From Arthrobacter sp. zg-Y919 (GTDB lineage: Bacteria; Actinomycetota; Actinomycetes; Actinomycetales; Micrococcaceae): a stretch of 64,000 nt of DNA. The notes beneath the pieces were generated by a model. The model made no database searches. It was given only the letters and a program-made list of their open reading frames with translations, and was not told the DNA's origin. The number at the start of each line of letters is the position of its first letter. Position 1 is the stretch's first letter. The stretch is taken from positions 2,046,001 through 2,110,000 of the forward strand of contig NZ_CP126242.1 of assembly GCF_030142045.1 (NCBI RefSeq). Reading direction: 5' to 3'. A program made the translations under genes and the position numbers. Positions 1 through 9,093 of this stretch are shown here, in pieces.

Positions 1-777
1 GGCGTGGACATGACCGCCTATATGTCCACCCACAAGGCCAGCTGGCACGGCGGCCTTTACGATCCGGTGCAGACCCGGCTTGCTCCGATCCAGGCAGTGG
101 TCGGCGGATCAGTGCTGCACGCCGTGGGCTGGGCACACGGCCAGACCCTCTCCGGCACGCGCGGCGTCGCCCTGACCTATTTCGGCGACGGCGCGAGCTC
201 GCAGGGCGATGTCCATGAAGCGATGAACTTCGCCGGCGTGCTGAAAGCACCGGTCATTTTCTTTGTCCAGAACAACTGCTGGGCCATTTCGCTGCCCACC
301 GAGGCCCAGGTGGCCGGCGGCACCGTCGCCGCCCGTGCCGCCGGGTACGGCATCAAAGCCATCACGGTGGACGGCAACGACGCCGCCGCCGTCGTCCTCG
401 CCACCCGCGAGGCCGCCGCGCATGCCCGCGCGGGGCACGGACCCGTGCTGATCGAGGCCATGACCTACCGCCGCGGCCCGCACTCCACCAGTGACGACCC
501 GGGCAGGTACCGCAGCCTGGAGGAGGAGCGCCGCGACGCCGGCGCCGACCCGGTCCAGCTGCTCGCCGACCGGCTCCTGGCCGAGGGAATCGCGGACCGC
601 GGCTTCCTCGACACCGCGCTGCAGGACGCCAACGCCAATGCCGACCGCGTCCGCGAAGGGGTTATGCAGCTGGGAACCAGGCCCGGATCCGAAATGTTCG
701 ACTTCGTTTTCGCCGAACCCACCGAAGCACTGAAGGCCCAGGCCCGCGCCTGGCGGGAGGAATCCGAACATGTCTGA
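1..777 (+). CDS. 2-oxoacid dehydrogenase E1 component, alpha subunit (branched-chain type), 5' end outside window
   Basis: This is the thiamine-diphosphate-dependent E1 alpha subunit, which decarboxylates a 2-oxoacid and passes the acyl group to a lipoyl domain. The window opens inside the gene and 258 codons remain. The ThDP/Mg motif runs from GDGASSQGDVHEAMNF to QNNCWAIS. The loop HSTSDDPGRYR resembles the branched-chain enzyme loop (HSTSDD) more than the usual pyruvate dehydrogenase version, so branched-chain 2-oxoacids are the likelier substrate. The stop overlaps the E1 beta start by 8 bases, indicating translational coupling. Family membership is certain. Substrate choice is inferred, and pyruvate or acetoin remain possible. 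Confidence 0.93.
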   Translation, partial: GVDMTAYMSTHKASWHGGLYDPVQTRLAPIQAVVGGSVLHAVGWAHGQTLSGTRGVALTYFGDGASSQGDVHEAMNFAGVLKAPVIFFVQNNCWAISLPTEAQVAGGTVAARAAGYGIKAITVDGNDAAAVVLATREAAAHARAGHGPVLIEAMTYRRGPHSTSDDPGRYRSLEEERRDAGADPVQLLADRLLAEGIADRGFLDTALQDANANADRVREGVMQLGTRPGSEMFDFVFAEPTEALKAQARAWREESEHV

Positions 778-1876
778 TCAGCAAAGCACCACGGCGGTCG
801 ACGCCGTCCCCTCCTCTGACCTGGAAGCCGCCGCGCGGAACGCCGGGCAGGCCCGGTCCGGTCCGGTCCCCTCCCCCGCGGACGGCGCAGGACGGGTGGA
901 AAACCTGTCGATGCAGGCGGCCCTGAACCGCGCCCTGGCCGAAATCCTGGCGGAGGATCCCAAAGCCGTGGTCCTGGGTGAGGACGTGGGACGGCTCGGC
1001 GGCGTCTTCCGCATCACCGACGGCCTGCAGCAGCGCTTCGGCGCCGACCGCGTCTTTGACACCCCGTTAGCTGAATCCGGCATCCTCGGCATGTCGGTGG
1101 GACTGGCGATGGCCGGTTTCCGCCCCATTCCCGAAGTGCAGTTCGACGGCTTCGCCTACCCGGCCGTGAACCAGATCATCACCCAGCTGGCCCGGATGAA
1201 CTACCGCAGCCGCGGCACCCTGCCGATGCCGGTGACCCTGCGGGTGCCCAGCTTCGGCGGCATCCGCGCCCCCGAACACCACGGCGAATCCCTCGAAGCG
1301 CTGTTCGCCCATGTGCCGGGACTCAAGGTGGTCTCACCGTCCAGCCCGCATGAGGCCTACCACCTGCTGAAGCACTCCGTGGCACGTCCGGACCCGGTCA
1401 TCTTCATGGAACCGAAGTCCCGGTACTGGCAGAAGGGCGACGTGGCCCTTGACGACGCCGGCCCCCTGGAGGGCGCCAAGGTGGTCCGCCCGGGCAAACA
1501 CGTCACGCTGGTGGCGTGGGGTGCCATGGTGGCCCGCTGCCTCGCCGTGGCCGAACTGGCTGCCGAGGACGGGATCGAGGTGGAGGTCCTGGACCTGCGC
1601 TGGCTGAAGCCGATCGACGCCGACGGACTGGCGGCCTCGGTGGCACGGACCCGGCGCGCCGTCGTCGTCCATGAAGCGCCGCTGACCTCCGGCCTGGGCG
1701 CCGAGGTGGCCGCCCTGATCACCGAACGCTGCTTCGACACCCTGCGCGCACCGGTTGGGCGGGTCACGGGATTCGACGTACCGTATCCCTCAGGCGATCT
1801 TGAAGACGAATACATTCCGAACATCGACCGCATCCTGTTCGGAATCCAGCGAGTATTGGAGTACCGGCGTGGCTGA
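770..1876 (+). CDS. 2-oxoacid dehydrogenase E1 component, beta subunit
   Basis: This is the E1 beta subunit, partner of the preceding alpha subunit in an alpha2beta2 decarboxylase. It is 368 residues long. The core starts around residue 45 (MQAALNRALAEIL), with GEDVGRLGGVFR and FDTPLAESGILGMSVGLA typical of the transketolase-like pyrimidine-binding domain. A C-terminal transketolase domain follows (VTLVAWGAMV, then VVVHEAPLTSGLGAEVA). The first 44 residues are a low-complexity Ala/Ser/Pro extension that the family does not need, so translation might start later, although this ATG overlaps the alpha stop in the usual coupled way. Its own stop overlaps the next start by 8 bases. Confidence 0.93.
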   Translation: MSDQQSTTAVDAVPSSDLEAAARNAGQARSGPVPSPADGAGRVENLSMQAALNRALAEILAEDPKAVVLGEDVGRLGGVFRITDGLQQRFGADRVFDTPLAESGILGMSVGLAMAGFRPIPEVQFDGFAYPAVNQIITQLARMNYRSRGTLPMPVTLRVPSFGGIRAPEHHGESLEALFAHVPGLKVVSPSSPHEAYHLLKHSVARPDPVIFMEPKSRYWQKGDVALDDAGPLEGAKVVRPGKHVTLVAWGAMVARCLAVAELAAEDGIEVEVLDLRWLKPIDADGLAASVARTRRAVVVHEAPLTSGLGAEVAALITERCFDTLRAPVGRVTGFDVPYPSGDLEDEYIPNIDRILFGIQRVLEYRRG

Positions 1877-2198
1877 AATCCCCTTCCCCCTTCCCGACCT
1901 CGGCGAAGGCCTCATCGAAGCGACCGTGCTGGAATGGCTGGTGGCCGAGGGCGATCAGGTGGAACGCAACCAGCCGCTCGTGGAGGTGGAAACCTCCAAA
2001 TCCGCTGTTGAGCTGCCGTCCCCGCAGGCCGGACGCGTGGCACGCACGTACGGCGAACCCGGTGAAAAAATCAACGTGGGCGAGCCGCTGATCGTCTTCG
2101 AAGTGCCGGACAACACGGCCGGCATCGTCGGCACGGTCCCCTCGGAGGCACCGGCCCGGCGCCGGGTCCGCCTGACCGCCGTTCCGGACGAGGACTAG
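1869..2198 (+). CDS. Stand-alone lipoyl-domain protein (truncated E2-like)
   Basis: This is a 109-residue biotinyl/lipoyl attachment domain. Residues 1-78 form the fold, and Lys44 in VEVETSKSAVELPSP is the expected lipoylation site. The start is a GTG overlapping the E1 beta stop by 8 bases. A normal E2 continues into a peripheral-subunit-binding domain and an acyltransferase core; both are missing. The reading frame instead hits TAG at 2196-2198, and one codon later, in the same frame, an alpha/beta hydrolase begins. It should carry acyl groups from the E1 pair. Where the acyl transfer to CoA happens cannot be seen here. Confidence 0.85.
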   Translation: MAEIPFPLPDLGEGLIEATVLEWLVAEGDQVERNQPLVEVETSKSAVELPSPQAGRVARTYGEPGEKINVGEPLIVFEVPDNTAGIVGTVPSEAPARRRVRLTAVPDED

Positions 2199-2201
2199 GC
2201 G

Positions 2202-3011
2202 GTGGCCGGCCCGGGTTCCGTGGTGGAAGGCACCAACCCGCACCTGCTGGTGGAGATCACCGGGCCCGACGGCGGTACGGGTGCCGTGGGTGCCCTGCGG
2301 CCGGTGCTGCTGCTGCACGGCTTTGCCTCCAGCTCGGAGCTGAACTGGCAGACCTCGGGGTGGATCCCCGCCCTGACCGCCGCCGGCCGGCGCGTCATCA
2401 CGGTGGATCTTCCCGGCCACGGCGGCAGTGCCGCCCCGGACGACCTTGATTCCTACCGTCCAAGCCGCATCCGGGCGGACCTGCTGCAGGTGCTGCAGGA
2501 CGCCGGGGTATCCCCTCTCACGGACAACGATCCCGCCAGCGGCCTGGACATCATCGGCTATTCGCTCGGCTCCAGGCTCGCCTGGGAATTCGGGGCGACC
2601 CAGCCCGAACTGGTGCACCGCATGGTGCTGGGCGGGCCGGGCAGCGGCGACCCGCTGGCCGACTTCGACCTGGACGCCGCCCGGGAAGCGGCGGCCGGCG
2701 GGGCACCCGTGGCGGATCCCGGCACCGCCGAACTGCTGCGGATGGCACAACTGGTCCCGCAGAACCGCCTGACCGCCCTGTTCCGGATGATCGAAGCCAT
2801 CAAGGAGGAGCCCTTCTCCCCCGCCGCGGCCGTGCCGGCCATGCCGCTGCTGCTGGTCGCCGGGGACCGGGACGCGCTGGCGGTCACGGCACCGGAACTG
2901 GCCGCCCTGAGCGGTTCCGCCGAACTGGTGCAGCTTCCTGCCCGCACCCACACCAACGCCGTGACCTCACGGGCGTTCAAGAACGCCGCCCTGGAGTTCC
3001 TGAACGGCTGA
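2202..3011 (+). CDS. Alpha/beta hydrolase, possibly the detached C-terminal half of an AcoC-like E2
   Basis: This is a 269-residue alpha/beta hydrolase. It shows the oxyanion region LLLHGFASSS (36-45), nucleophile Ser121 in GYSLGSR, an acid in AGDRDAL (Asp222 or Asp224) and His250 near the end, so the triad looks intact. The GTG start follows a GAGG 8 bases upstream and lies one codon after the lipoyl gene's stop in the same frame. AcoC-type proteins of acetoin dehydrogenases carry a lipoyl domain fused to such a hydrolase, which suggests this pair corresponds to that architecture. An ordinary esterase that happens to be co-transcribed is the alternative. Confidence 0.82.
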   Translation: MAGPGSVVEGTNPHLLVEITGPDGGTGAVGALRPVLLLHGFASSSELNWQTSGWIPALTAAGRRVITVDLPGHGGSAAPDDLDSYRPSRIRADLLQVLQDAGVSPLTDNDPASGLDIIGYSLGSRLAWEFGATQPELVHRMVLGGPGSGDPLADFDLDAAREAAAGGAPVADPGTAELLRMAQLVPQNRLTALFRMIEAIKEEPFSPAAAVPAMPLLLVAGDRDALAVTAPELAALSGSAELVQLPARTHTNAVTSRAFKNAALEFLNG

Positions 3012-3175
3012 CGCCCGGAGGTTACAGCTTGGTCACATACGCCGGATTTTGCCGCCGACACGCAGATCCGGGCGCTAAGATGGGACCGCTGGTGGGCTAG
3101 CCTGAGATTGATCAGCGTACTGATTGTTTCAGGCTCTCTTCCTGCTTCACCGTTTACCCCTCTAGGAGGACACCC

Positions 3176-4162
3176 GTGGATGTACTCCTTGGGCACCGCT
3201 ACCGCACCACCGAACTCATAGGGTCCGGCGGTGCCGCATCGGTGTACCGGGCAGTGGACCAGAACCTCGGGCGGGAAGTCGCCGTCAAGATTTTCGGTGC
3301 CGGGATCCACGGAGACGACGAAGCACGCCGCCAGCAGACCGAGATGCAGCTGCTGGCAACCTTGACCCACCCCGGCCTCGTGACGCTCCTGGACGCCGGA
3401 GTCACCGTTGACTCCGAAGGCCGGACGTCCAGCTACCTCGTGATGGAACTCGTTGACGGGCCGGACCTGCGCGGGAAGCTCAAAGAGGGTCCGCTCTCCT
3501 CAACCGCCACGGCAACGCTCGGCGCGGACGTGGCCGACGCACTGAGCTACGTGCACAGCAACGGAGTCATCCACCGTGACGTAAAACCCGCGAACATCCT
3601 GCTGTTCCCCCAGGAAGACAAAGACACCCGGCTGTATCCGCGGCTCACGGACTTCGGGATCGCCCGGATGGTTGAGGCCACCGTCGCCACGGCCCACGGC
3701 GCCACCATCGGAACAGCCAATTACCTGAGCCCGGAACAGGCGCAGGGCGCCGCCGTGGAACCGCGCACCGATGTGTACTCCCTGGGCCTGGTGCTCCTGG
3801 AGTGCCTCACCGGCGAAAAGGCGTTCCCCGGCCCCATTGTGGAAGCCGCCGTGGCACGCCTGCTCCGGGACCCCGAGATCCCCGAATGGGTGGATTCCGA
3901 CTGGACTGACATCCTGCGTGCCATGACGTCCCGTCTGGTTGATGCACGCCCCGAGATCCACGACGTGGCGGTGGCGCTTCGCTCCCTCGCTTCCGAAGCC
4001 CTCCTGCTGGACGGTCCCGGAATGGCGGCTCCGCCGCAGGACGGCACCCCGGACAGCTCAGCGGACAGCCAGCCGGTCACCGGCGAACCCGCCACGGGCG
4101 GCGTGACCACAGGGAACATCTACATTCCGGCTCCGCCGGCGCATGCCCCCAGCCTGGGGTAG
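3176..4162 (+). CDS. Serine/threonine protein kinase, soluble
   Basis: This is a Hanks-type protein kinase of 328 residues. The glycine loop is IGSGGAASVYRA, Lys38 lies in VAVKIF, the catalytic Asp135 in HRDVKPANIL, the DFG Asp159 in LTDFGIAR, and SPEQA closes the activation segment. All key residues are present. Unlike PknB it has no transmembrane helix and no PASTA repeats; after about residue 275 it ends in a Pro/Gly/Thr-rich tail. The GTG start has a strong AGGAGG (3163-3168). A short inverted repeat ATCAG-CGTA-CTGAT lies about 50-65 bases upstream of the start. The gene stands alone between a coupled operon and a strong terminator. Its substrates cannot be inferred. Confidence 0.92.
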   Translation: MDVLLGHRYRTTELIGSGGAASVYRAVDQNLGREVAVKIFGAGIHGDDEARRQQTEMQLLATLTHPGLVTLLDAGVTVDSEGRTSSYLVMELVDGPDLRGKLKEGPLSSTATATLGADVADALSYVHSNGVIHRDVKPANILLFPQEDKDTRLYPRLTDFGIARMVEATVATAHGATIGTANYLSPEQAQGAAVEPRTDVYSLGLVLLECLTGEKAFPGPIVEAAVARLLRDPEIPEWVDSDWTDILRAMTSRLVDARPEIHDVAVALRSLASEALLLDGPGMAAPPQDGTPDSSADSQPVTGEPATGGVTTGNIYIPAPPAHAPSLG

Positions 4163-4184
4163 GCGCTTTCGATAAAGCCAACGC

Positions 4185-4221
4185 AAAAACGGATCGGTCC
4201 CGAGGGGCCGATCCGTTTTTT
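4185..4221 (+). terminator. Rho-independent terminator after the kinase gene
   Basis: A 12-bp stem (4189-4200 with 4205-4216, one G-U pair) is followed by a run of T residues to 4221, with A residues on the left arm. It lies 22 bases after the kinase stop and may also work on the minus strand for the small gene at 4258. Confidence 0.88.
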
Positions 4222-4257
4222 CTTGCCTGGAGCATTCCGTGCGCCGAACAGGGACGC

Positions 4258-4419
4258 CTATTTGCCGTCGTCGGCCGCGTCGTCCTCTTCGGGCTCAAAG
4301 TTCGAGGGTTCCTCGGTGCTCGCGGCCGCGATTCCATCCTCACTCTGGGGGATGGTGCCGTCCGGGCCCTGCGAACCGGTCTTCGGCTGATCTTCGCGGC
4401 CGGATTCCTTGTTTCCCAT
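4258..4419 (-). CDS. Small acidic hypothetical protein (53 residues)
   Basis: I do not recognise this protein. It runs from MGNKESGREDQ to an Asp/Glu-rich end (FEPEEDDAADDGK), is very hydrophilic and probably disordered. The support for a real gene is a perfect AAAGGAG (4427-4433) seven bases before the ATG, codon use like the neighbours, and a stop just ahead of a terminator-like hairpin. Its position upstream of a minus-strand MFS gene on the same strand could mean it belongs to that transcript. No function is proposed. Confidence 0.65.
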   Translation of the reverse strand: MGNKESGREDQPKTGSQGPDGTIPQSEDGIAAASTEEPSNFEPEEDDAADDGK

Positions 4420-4499
4420 GGTGTTTCTCCTTTGTGATGCTCGCTGGCCTACTTATCGATACTAGGCCAACCGTGGCGCAGCCAACACCTGCGGACGGT

Positions 4500-5921
4500 T
4501 CAGGCCTGCGCTTGTTTCCGGGACGCGTTCCGCGACGCTGCGCGGACGGCAACCAGGCTCAGGACCAGAAGGGCCGCGGCGGACGCCGTCGGCACCATAA
4601 AGGCGTGGCTGTAGCCATGGGAGTCCGCCAGCCGTCCGGCTACGGACGAACCAAGCGCGGTACCGGTGACGACGCCGCTGGCCAGCATGGTCATGACGGT
4701 ACCCATCAGTTCACGGGGTGCCACAATGGCGCCGATACCGAAGATGCTCACCATGGTCGGGCCTACCGGGATGCCCAGGACCAGCAGCACCACAACCATG
4801 GTGCCGATATCCGCGGGCAGGAAAAGCAGGAGAGTGAATGCGGTCATGGCAGCGGCGCACAGCACCCACCGGCCGGCCGTCCCGAAACGCTCGGGCCAGA
4901 AGGCGACGGAAAGGGCTGCGACGGCGGAGCTGAGTGCCATGACGGCGTAGATCAGGCCGGCCGACGAGGCGACGCCGAAGCTGCCGGCAAATGCCGTCAG
5001 GCTGGTCTGGGTGGAACCGAAGAACGATCCCATGGCGACCATGCCCAGCACAGGAACCATGATGACCAGCCACTGCGGACGGTTCACCGGGGCCGTATCG
5101 TCTGCCTGTCCGGCGGCGGGAGCCACACCCTTGCGGGAAGTCCTGGCCCGGCGGGCTGCGGGAACCACGTGCTCCACGGTGCGGTGCACGGCAAACGCAG
5201 TCACCATGCTCGCGGTCAGCACCGCGGCGAGGGCCAGCGGCATCCAGGGGGCGACGGCGGCCGCGAGGAGGCCCACGAGGGCCGGGCCCAGCACGAAGGT
5301 CAGTTCATCTGCTGTGCCTTCGTATGCGAGGGCCGTATCCATTTCGCGTCCCTGCGGCCGGCGTGCGGTCATGGCCATCCAGCGGACGCGTGCCATGGGT
5401 CCGACCTGCGGGCAGGAGATGCCCATAAACAGGGCCGCGGCCAGCATCCAGAGCGGACCGTCGGAGGGGTCCAGCAGTGCCGCTGAGAGCAGGAACAGAC
5501 CGATGGCTACGGGGTTCAGGACGGCGGTGCCCAGCAGGACGGGACGCTGTCCGATCCGGTCGGCGAGGTAGCCCAGCAGCGGGGCGCCCACGGCCGAACC
5601 GATACCCACACCGCCGGCGGCGAGGCCGCCGAGGGCGTAGGAGCCGGAAACTTCGGTGATGAGGGTAAGTGCACCGACCGTGAGCATGGCCAGGGGCAGC
5701 CGTGCGAGGAAGGCGACGGGGAAGAAGGACTTGCCGGCCAGTGCGAAGATCGCCTGGTAGCGGCCGCCCGGTGAGGATGGTGCCGGCGCTGCGGCGTTAT
5801 GTGCTGAGGCCTCGTGAACTGCAGTGTCTGCGGCTGCGGTGGCCGCGGCAGCGGTGACGGCCGGGGTGGGGGAAGTGTTGTTGTGGGTCATGGTGCGGTA
5901 TCCAGGTACGTCGAACCGCAC
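4500..5921 (-). CDS. Major facilitator superfamily transporter
   Basis: This is an MFS permease of 473 residues with about twelve membrane segments. A soluble N-terminal stretch of about 55 residues, rich in Ala and Thr, precedes the first helix (FFPVAFLARLPLAMLTVGAL). The loop GYLADRIGQRP matches the conserved MFS loop 2-3 motif. The chosen start is a GTG preceded by GGGAGG at a good distance; an ATG ten codons later (MTHNNTSP) has no visible ribosome site. Many relatives are drug or metabolite exporters, but nothing here fixes the substrate. Confidence 0.88.
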   Translation of the reverse strand: MRFDVPGYRTMTHNNTSPTPAVTAAAATAAADTAVHEASAHNAAAPAPSSPGGRYQAIFALAGKSFFPVAFLARLPLAMLTVGALTLITEVSGSYALGGLAAGGVGIGSAVGAPLLGYLADRIGQRPVLLGTAVLNPVAIGLFLLSAALLDPSDGPLWMLAAALFMGISCPQVGPMARVRWMAMTARRPQGREMDTALAYEGTADELTFVLGPALVGLLAAAVAPWMPLALAAVLTASMVTAFAVHRTVEHVVPAARRARTSRKGVAPAAGQADDTAPVNRPQWLVIMVPVLGMVAMGSFFGSTQTSLTAFAGSFGVASSAGLIYAVMALSSAVAALSVAFWPERFGTAGRWVLCAAAMTAFTLLLFLPADIGTMVVVLLVLGIPVGPTMVSIFGIGAIVAPRELMGTVMTMLASGVVTGTALGSSVAGRLADSHGYSHAFMVPTASAAALLVLSLVAVRAASRNASRKQAQA

Positions 5922-6000
5922 ACCGTCCCCCCTCCCGGTGTGCCCGACCCTAGTACCCGTCGATTTTACCCACGCCCCGCCGCTCGACCTAACCCGGGTT

Positions 6001-9000
6001 TCACCCGACCAGCACGTCCCCGGCGCTGTAGCGGACCGTGGACCCGCTTCGGCCCTTCAGGATCTGGAGCTGCGCCGGGATCCGCTGTTTCATTTCGGCC
6101 ACATGGCTGACCAAACCGACGACGCGGCCGCCGTCGCGCAGTCCCTCAAGCGCGTCCATGACCTGTTCCAGGGACTGCTCGTCGAGGCTGCCGAAACCTT
6201 CGTCCACAAACAGGGTCTCGATATTCACGCCCCCGGCTTCCTGCTGGACCACGTCGGCCAGGCCCAGGGCAAGGGCCAGCGAGGCCATGAAGCTTTCGCC
6301 GCCGGACAGGGTGGAGGTGTCCCGCCGCTGGCCGGTCCATTCGTCCGTGACATGCAGGCCCAGGCCTGCCTTGCGGTTTCCGGACTTGGAATCGCTGTGC
6401 ACCAGCGCGTACCTGCCGCCCGTCATTGCGGCGAGCCGTTCCGTGGCCGCGGCCGCCACCTGCTCCAGCCGGGCGGCGAGGACGTAGGTGCTCAGCGTCA
6501 TCTTGTATTCGTTCTCTCCCCCGCCCCGGGCAGTGTCCGTGACTGATTGCAGCAGGTCCCGGCGGGCTCGCAGGGGCGCTGTGCGTTCAAGCGCCTCCAC
6601 CAGTTCCGCCGAATACTCCGCGAGCCGGATGGCCGAGCCTTCCAGCAGCCGGACGAGCAGGGCCGCTTCTTCCTGTGCCTTCCGTGCCGCCGCGGCCTGT
6701 TCCGCTGCTTCGGCCACGTCTTCCTCATCCGGCACGGCCAGCGGCTCCCCCGCTGCGTCCTCGGGTCCGGCGGCAGCCTGGGCTTCCCTCCGCAGCTGCA
6801 GCCTCCTGCCCTGCTCTTCCCACTCCGCGACCGCCGAGGCGTAGGCGTCGGCGGTTCCGGGATCCAGCAAGGCGGCAGAAACCTCTGCCGCGGATCCGAA
6901 CGCGGTGCCGGTCAGTTCAGTCTCCAGTTCAGCGGTTGCCCGGGCAGCTTCCTCGTCAGCGGTGTCCGCCGCCCCGGCTGCTTCCCGGGCTGCTGCGGCC
7001 AGCTGCGCAAACGCTGTCAGGGCCTGGACCCGTTCACTGATGCTGCCGAAACCGCTCAGTGCCGCCGCCGTGCGGTCCGCCAGGTCTGCGGCCTGCTCCC
7101 GGGCTGCCCCGGCACGGGAATCGGCTTGGGCGGCGGCGATAAGTGCCTCGGAACGGGCTGTTTCAGCAGCCGCAAGTTCCGTCGCAATTGCCGCCAGGCG
7201 CCGGCTGGCCTGCGCCAGTGACCGGACTGCGGCGCGGGCGCTTTCCACGTCAGCCCGGGCAGCATCGAGCTGTTCCTGGGCCTGGCCCATGTCTCCCTCG
7301 CCGCCGCGGGCCCGCAGCGCCGCTGCTTCCTCGGCCGCCGTCCCGGCCAGGCGCCGTGCGTCGTCGTAGGCAGCCTCTGCCTTGCCGGCACGTTCCTTGG
7401 CTTCCTGCTCGGCTTCCCGCGTCACCGGCGCTTCGCCGTCGGGAAGGGCTGCCGGGCGGGGATGCTCCGCGGCGCCGCAGACCGGGCAGGGCTCCCCGTC
7501 GGCCAGCTGCTGCGCCAGTTCGGCCGCGGCCTGGTCCAGTCTGGCCTGCAGCAGGTCCTGCCACGCCTGACGGCGGTCCTGGTATTCCTGGCGGGCGTCG
7601 GCGGCTGTCTTTTCGGCTGCCTCCGCCCGCTCGTTGGCCAAGGCGTAACCGCTGATGGTTGCCACCAGTTCTTCCGCAGCGGCCAGGGCGGTCTCGGCCC
7701 GCGATTCACCTTCCGCGAGCCGTTCCAGTGCGGCTGCTTCGCCTGCCAGTGTGGATTCTTCCGCCCGCAGGGAATCCAGTTTTCCGGCGGTGTCGGCCGC
7801 CTGCACCCGGAAAGCCTCCGCGGCATCCGTCTCCGCCGCGGCGCGGGCGAGCAGGGCCGAGGTCCGTTCCTCATCCTCCAATGCGGCGCGGGCGGCTGCC
7901 AGGTCCGCGCCGATCAGTGCCTCCAGCCCCTCCGGCAGACCGGTTCCGCCCTCCGGGAGCGCACTGTAGGCAGCAGCCATCCGGTGACCGGCCAGGTCCT
8001 TCAGCGTTGCCGAAGCCGCGGCACGCCGGTTTTCCGCCCGCCGGGTGGCTGCGTCGGCTGCCCGTACGGATCCTGCCAGCAGGGACGCGGCTGTGTGGGT
8101 TGCCAGTGCTGCCCGCTGCGGGTCAATGTCCGCTTCCAGGGCGGCGTGCTGGGCTTCCTCCCGGACCAGCTGCTGGAGGGCAAGGCCGCGGGCCCTCAGA
8201 TGCTCCAATTCCTGCAGGTGCTTCTCCGCACGTTCCCGCGCCGTCCGCAGCTCGGCGAGCTCCTTGCGGGCAGCTGCGCTCCGGGAGTCCAGTTCGGCCC
8301 GGAACTGCGCTATCTCCGTTTCGGCCTCATCCGTTCCGGCCGTGTCAGCTGCTTCTACTGTGTCAGCCGTGTCGGCGGGGTCGGCCTGCTGCGATCCGGC
8401 CGTCAGCTCATCGCGGTAGCGGCGGATTTCGTCGCGGGCACGGCGCAGCACATGCTCGGACTCCTCCTGCGCGGCGTCGAAACGCTCGGTGGCTTCGATC
8501 AGCTCCACCTTGAGACGGCGTTCAATGTCTTCGAACCTGGAGGTTCCGAACAGCTGCTGCAGAAGCTGCTCGCGGGAGGCTGCGTCAGCGCGGAGGAAGG
8601 CGGCGAAATCCCCCTGCGGCAGCATGACGACCCGGGTGAACTGCTCCCGGTTCATTCCGAGCAGTTCGGTGATTTCCGCCGCCGCTTCGTCATTGCGGGA
8701 GGACTTCTGAACCCAGGCGCCGTCGACAAATTCGCGCAGCAGGGTCTTGGCCTGCTCGGTCACAGTGCTTTTCCCGCCGGACCGCTTGGCCGGACGCTCC
8801 CACTGGGGGCTGCGGACAACTTCGAAACGCCGCACACCGGAACTGAACTCGCAGACGACCTCCGGTGCGGTGTCCGGTCCGGCGTGGTCGCTGCGCAGCC
8901 GGCGCCCCTGCTGGCGGGCGCCCGGAACAGTCCCGTAGAGGGCGAAGCAGATGGCATCGAGCACGCTGGTCTTGCCGGCACCCGTGGGCCCGTTCAGCAG

Positions 9001-9093
9001 GAAGAGACCGTGGGCGCCGAGTTCATCAAAGTCGATGGTCTGCCGGTCCGCGAAGGGGCCGAAGGCCTGCATTTCCAACCGGTGGATTCTCAC
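6001..9093 (-). CDS. sbcC: Exonuclease subunit SbcC (Rad50-like ATPase)
   Basis: This is the SMC/Rad50-type ATPase of the SbcCD nuclease, which trims hairpins and protein-blocked DNA ends. It has 1030 residues. Walker A GPTGAGKTS lies at 35-43. Long Ala/Glu-rich coiled coils flank the zinc hook CPVCG near residue 535. The ABC signature STLSGGES is near 920-930, and Walker B ETLFVDEGFGSLD is near 960. Length and order are normal. The ATG overlaps the sbcD stop by four bases (ATGA), the usual coupling for this pair. Confidence 0.97.
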   Translation of the reverse strand: MRIHRLEMQAFGPFADRQTIDFDELGAHGLFLLNGPTGAGKTSVLDAICFALYGTVPGARQQGRRLRSDHAGPDTAPEVVCEFSSGVRRFEVVRSPQWERPAKRSGGKSTVTEQAKTLLREFVDGAWVQKSSRNDEAAAEITELLGMNREQFTRVVMLPQGDFAAFLRADAASREQLLQQLFGTSRFEDIERRLKVELIEATERFDAAQEESEHVLRRARDEIRRYRDELTAGSQQADPADTADTVEAADTAGTDEAETEIAQFRAELDSRSAAARKELAELRTARERAEKHLQELEHLRARGLALQQLVREEAQHAALEADIDPQRAALATHTAASLLAGSVRAADAATRRAENRRAAASATLKDLAGHRMAAAYSALPEGGTGLPEGLEALIGADLAAARAALEDEERTSALLARAAAETDAAEAFRVQAADTAGKLDSLRAEESTLAGEAAALERLAEGESRAETALAAAEELVATISGYALANERAEAAEKTAADARQEYQDRRQAWQDLLQARLDQAAAELAQQLADGEPCPVCGAAEHPRPAALPDGEAPVTREAEQEAKERAGKAEAAYDDARRLAGTAAEEAAALRARGGEGDMGQAQEQLDAARADVESARAAVRSLAQASRRLAAIATELAAAETARSEALIAAAQADSRAGAAREQAADLADRTAAALSGFGSISERVQALTAFAQLAAAAREAAGAADTADEEAARATAELETELTGTAFGSAAEVSAALLDPGTADAYASAVAEWEEQGRRLQLRREAQAAAGPEDAAGEPLAVPDEEDVAEAAEQAAAARKAQEEAALLVRLLEGSAIRLAEYSAELVEALERTAPLRARRDLLQSVTDTARGGGENEYKMTLSTYVLAARLEQVAAAATERLAAMTGGRYALVHSDSKSGNRKAGLGLHVTDEWTGQRRDTSTLSGGESFMASLALALGLADVVQQEAGGVNIETLFVDEGFGSLDEQSLEQVMDALEGLRDGGRVVGLVSHVAEMKQRIPAQLQILKGRSGSTVRYSAGDVLVG

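Noticed and set aside
1764..2951. 395-codon minus-strand frame
   Set aside because: It lies opposite the lipoyl and hydrolase genes and is a product of GC-rich codon bias.
4239..5486. 415-codon open frame on the plus strand, Gly/His-rich
   Set aside because: It lies opposite the MFS gene and has no protein-like pattern; the minus-strand frame has clear membrane helices.
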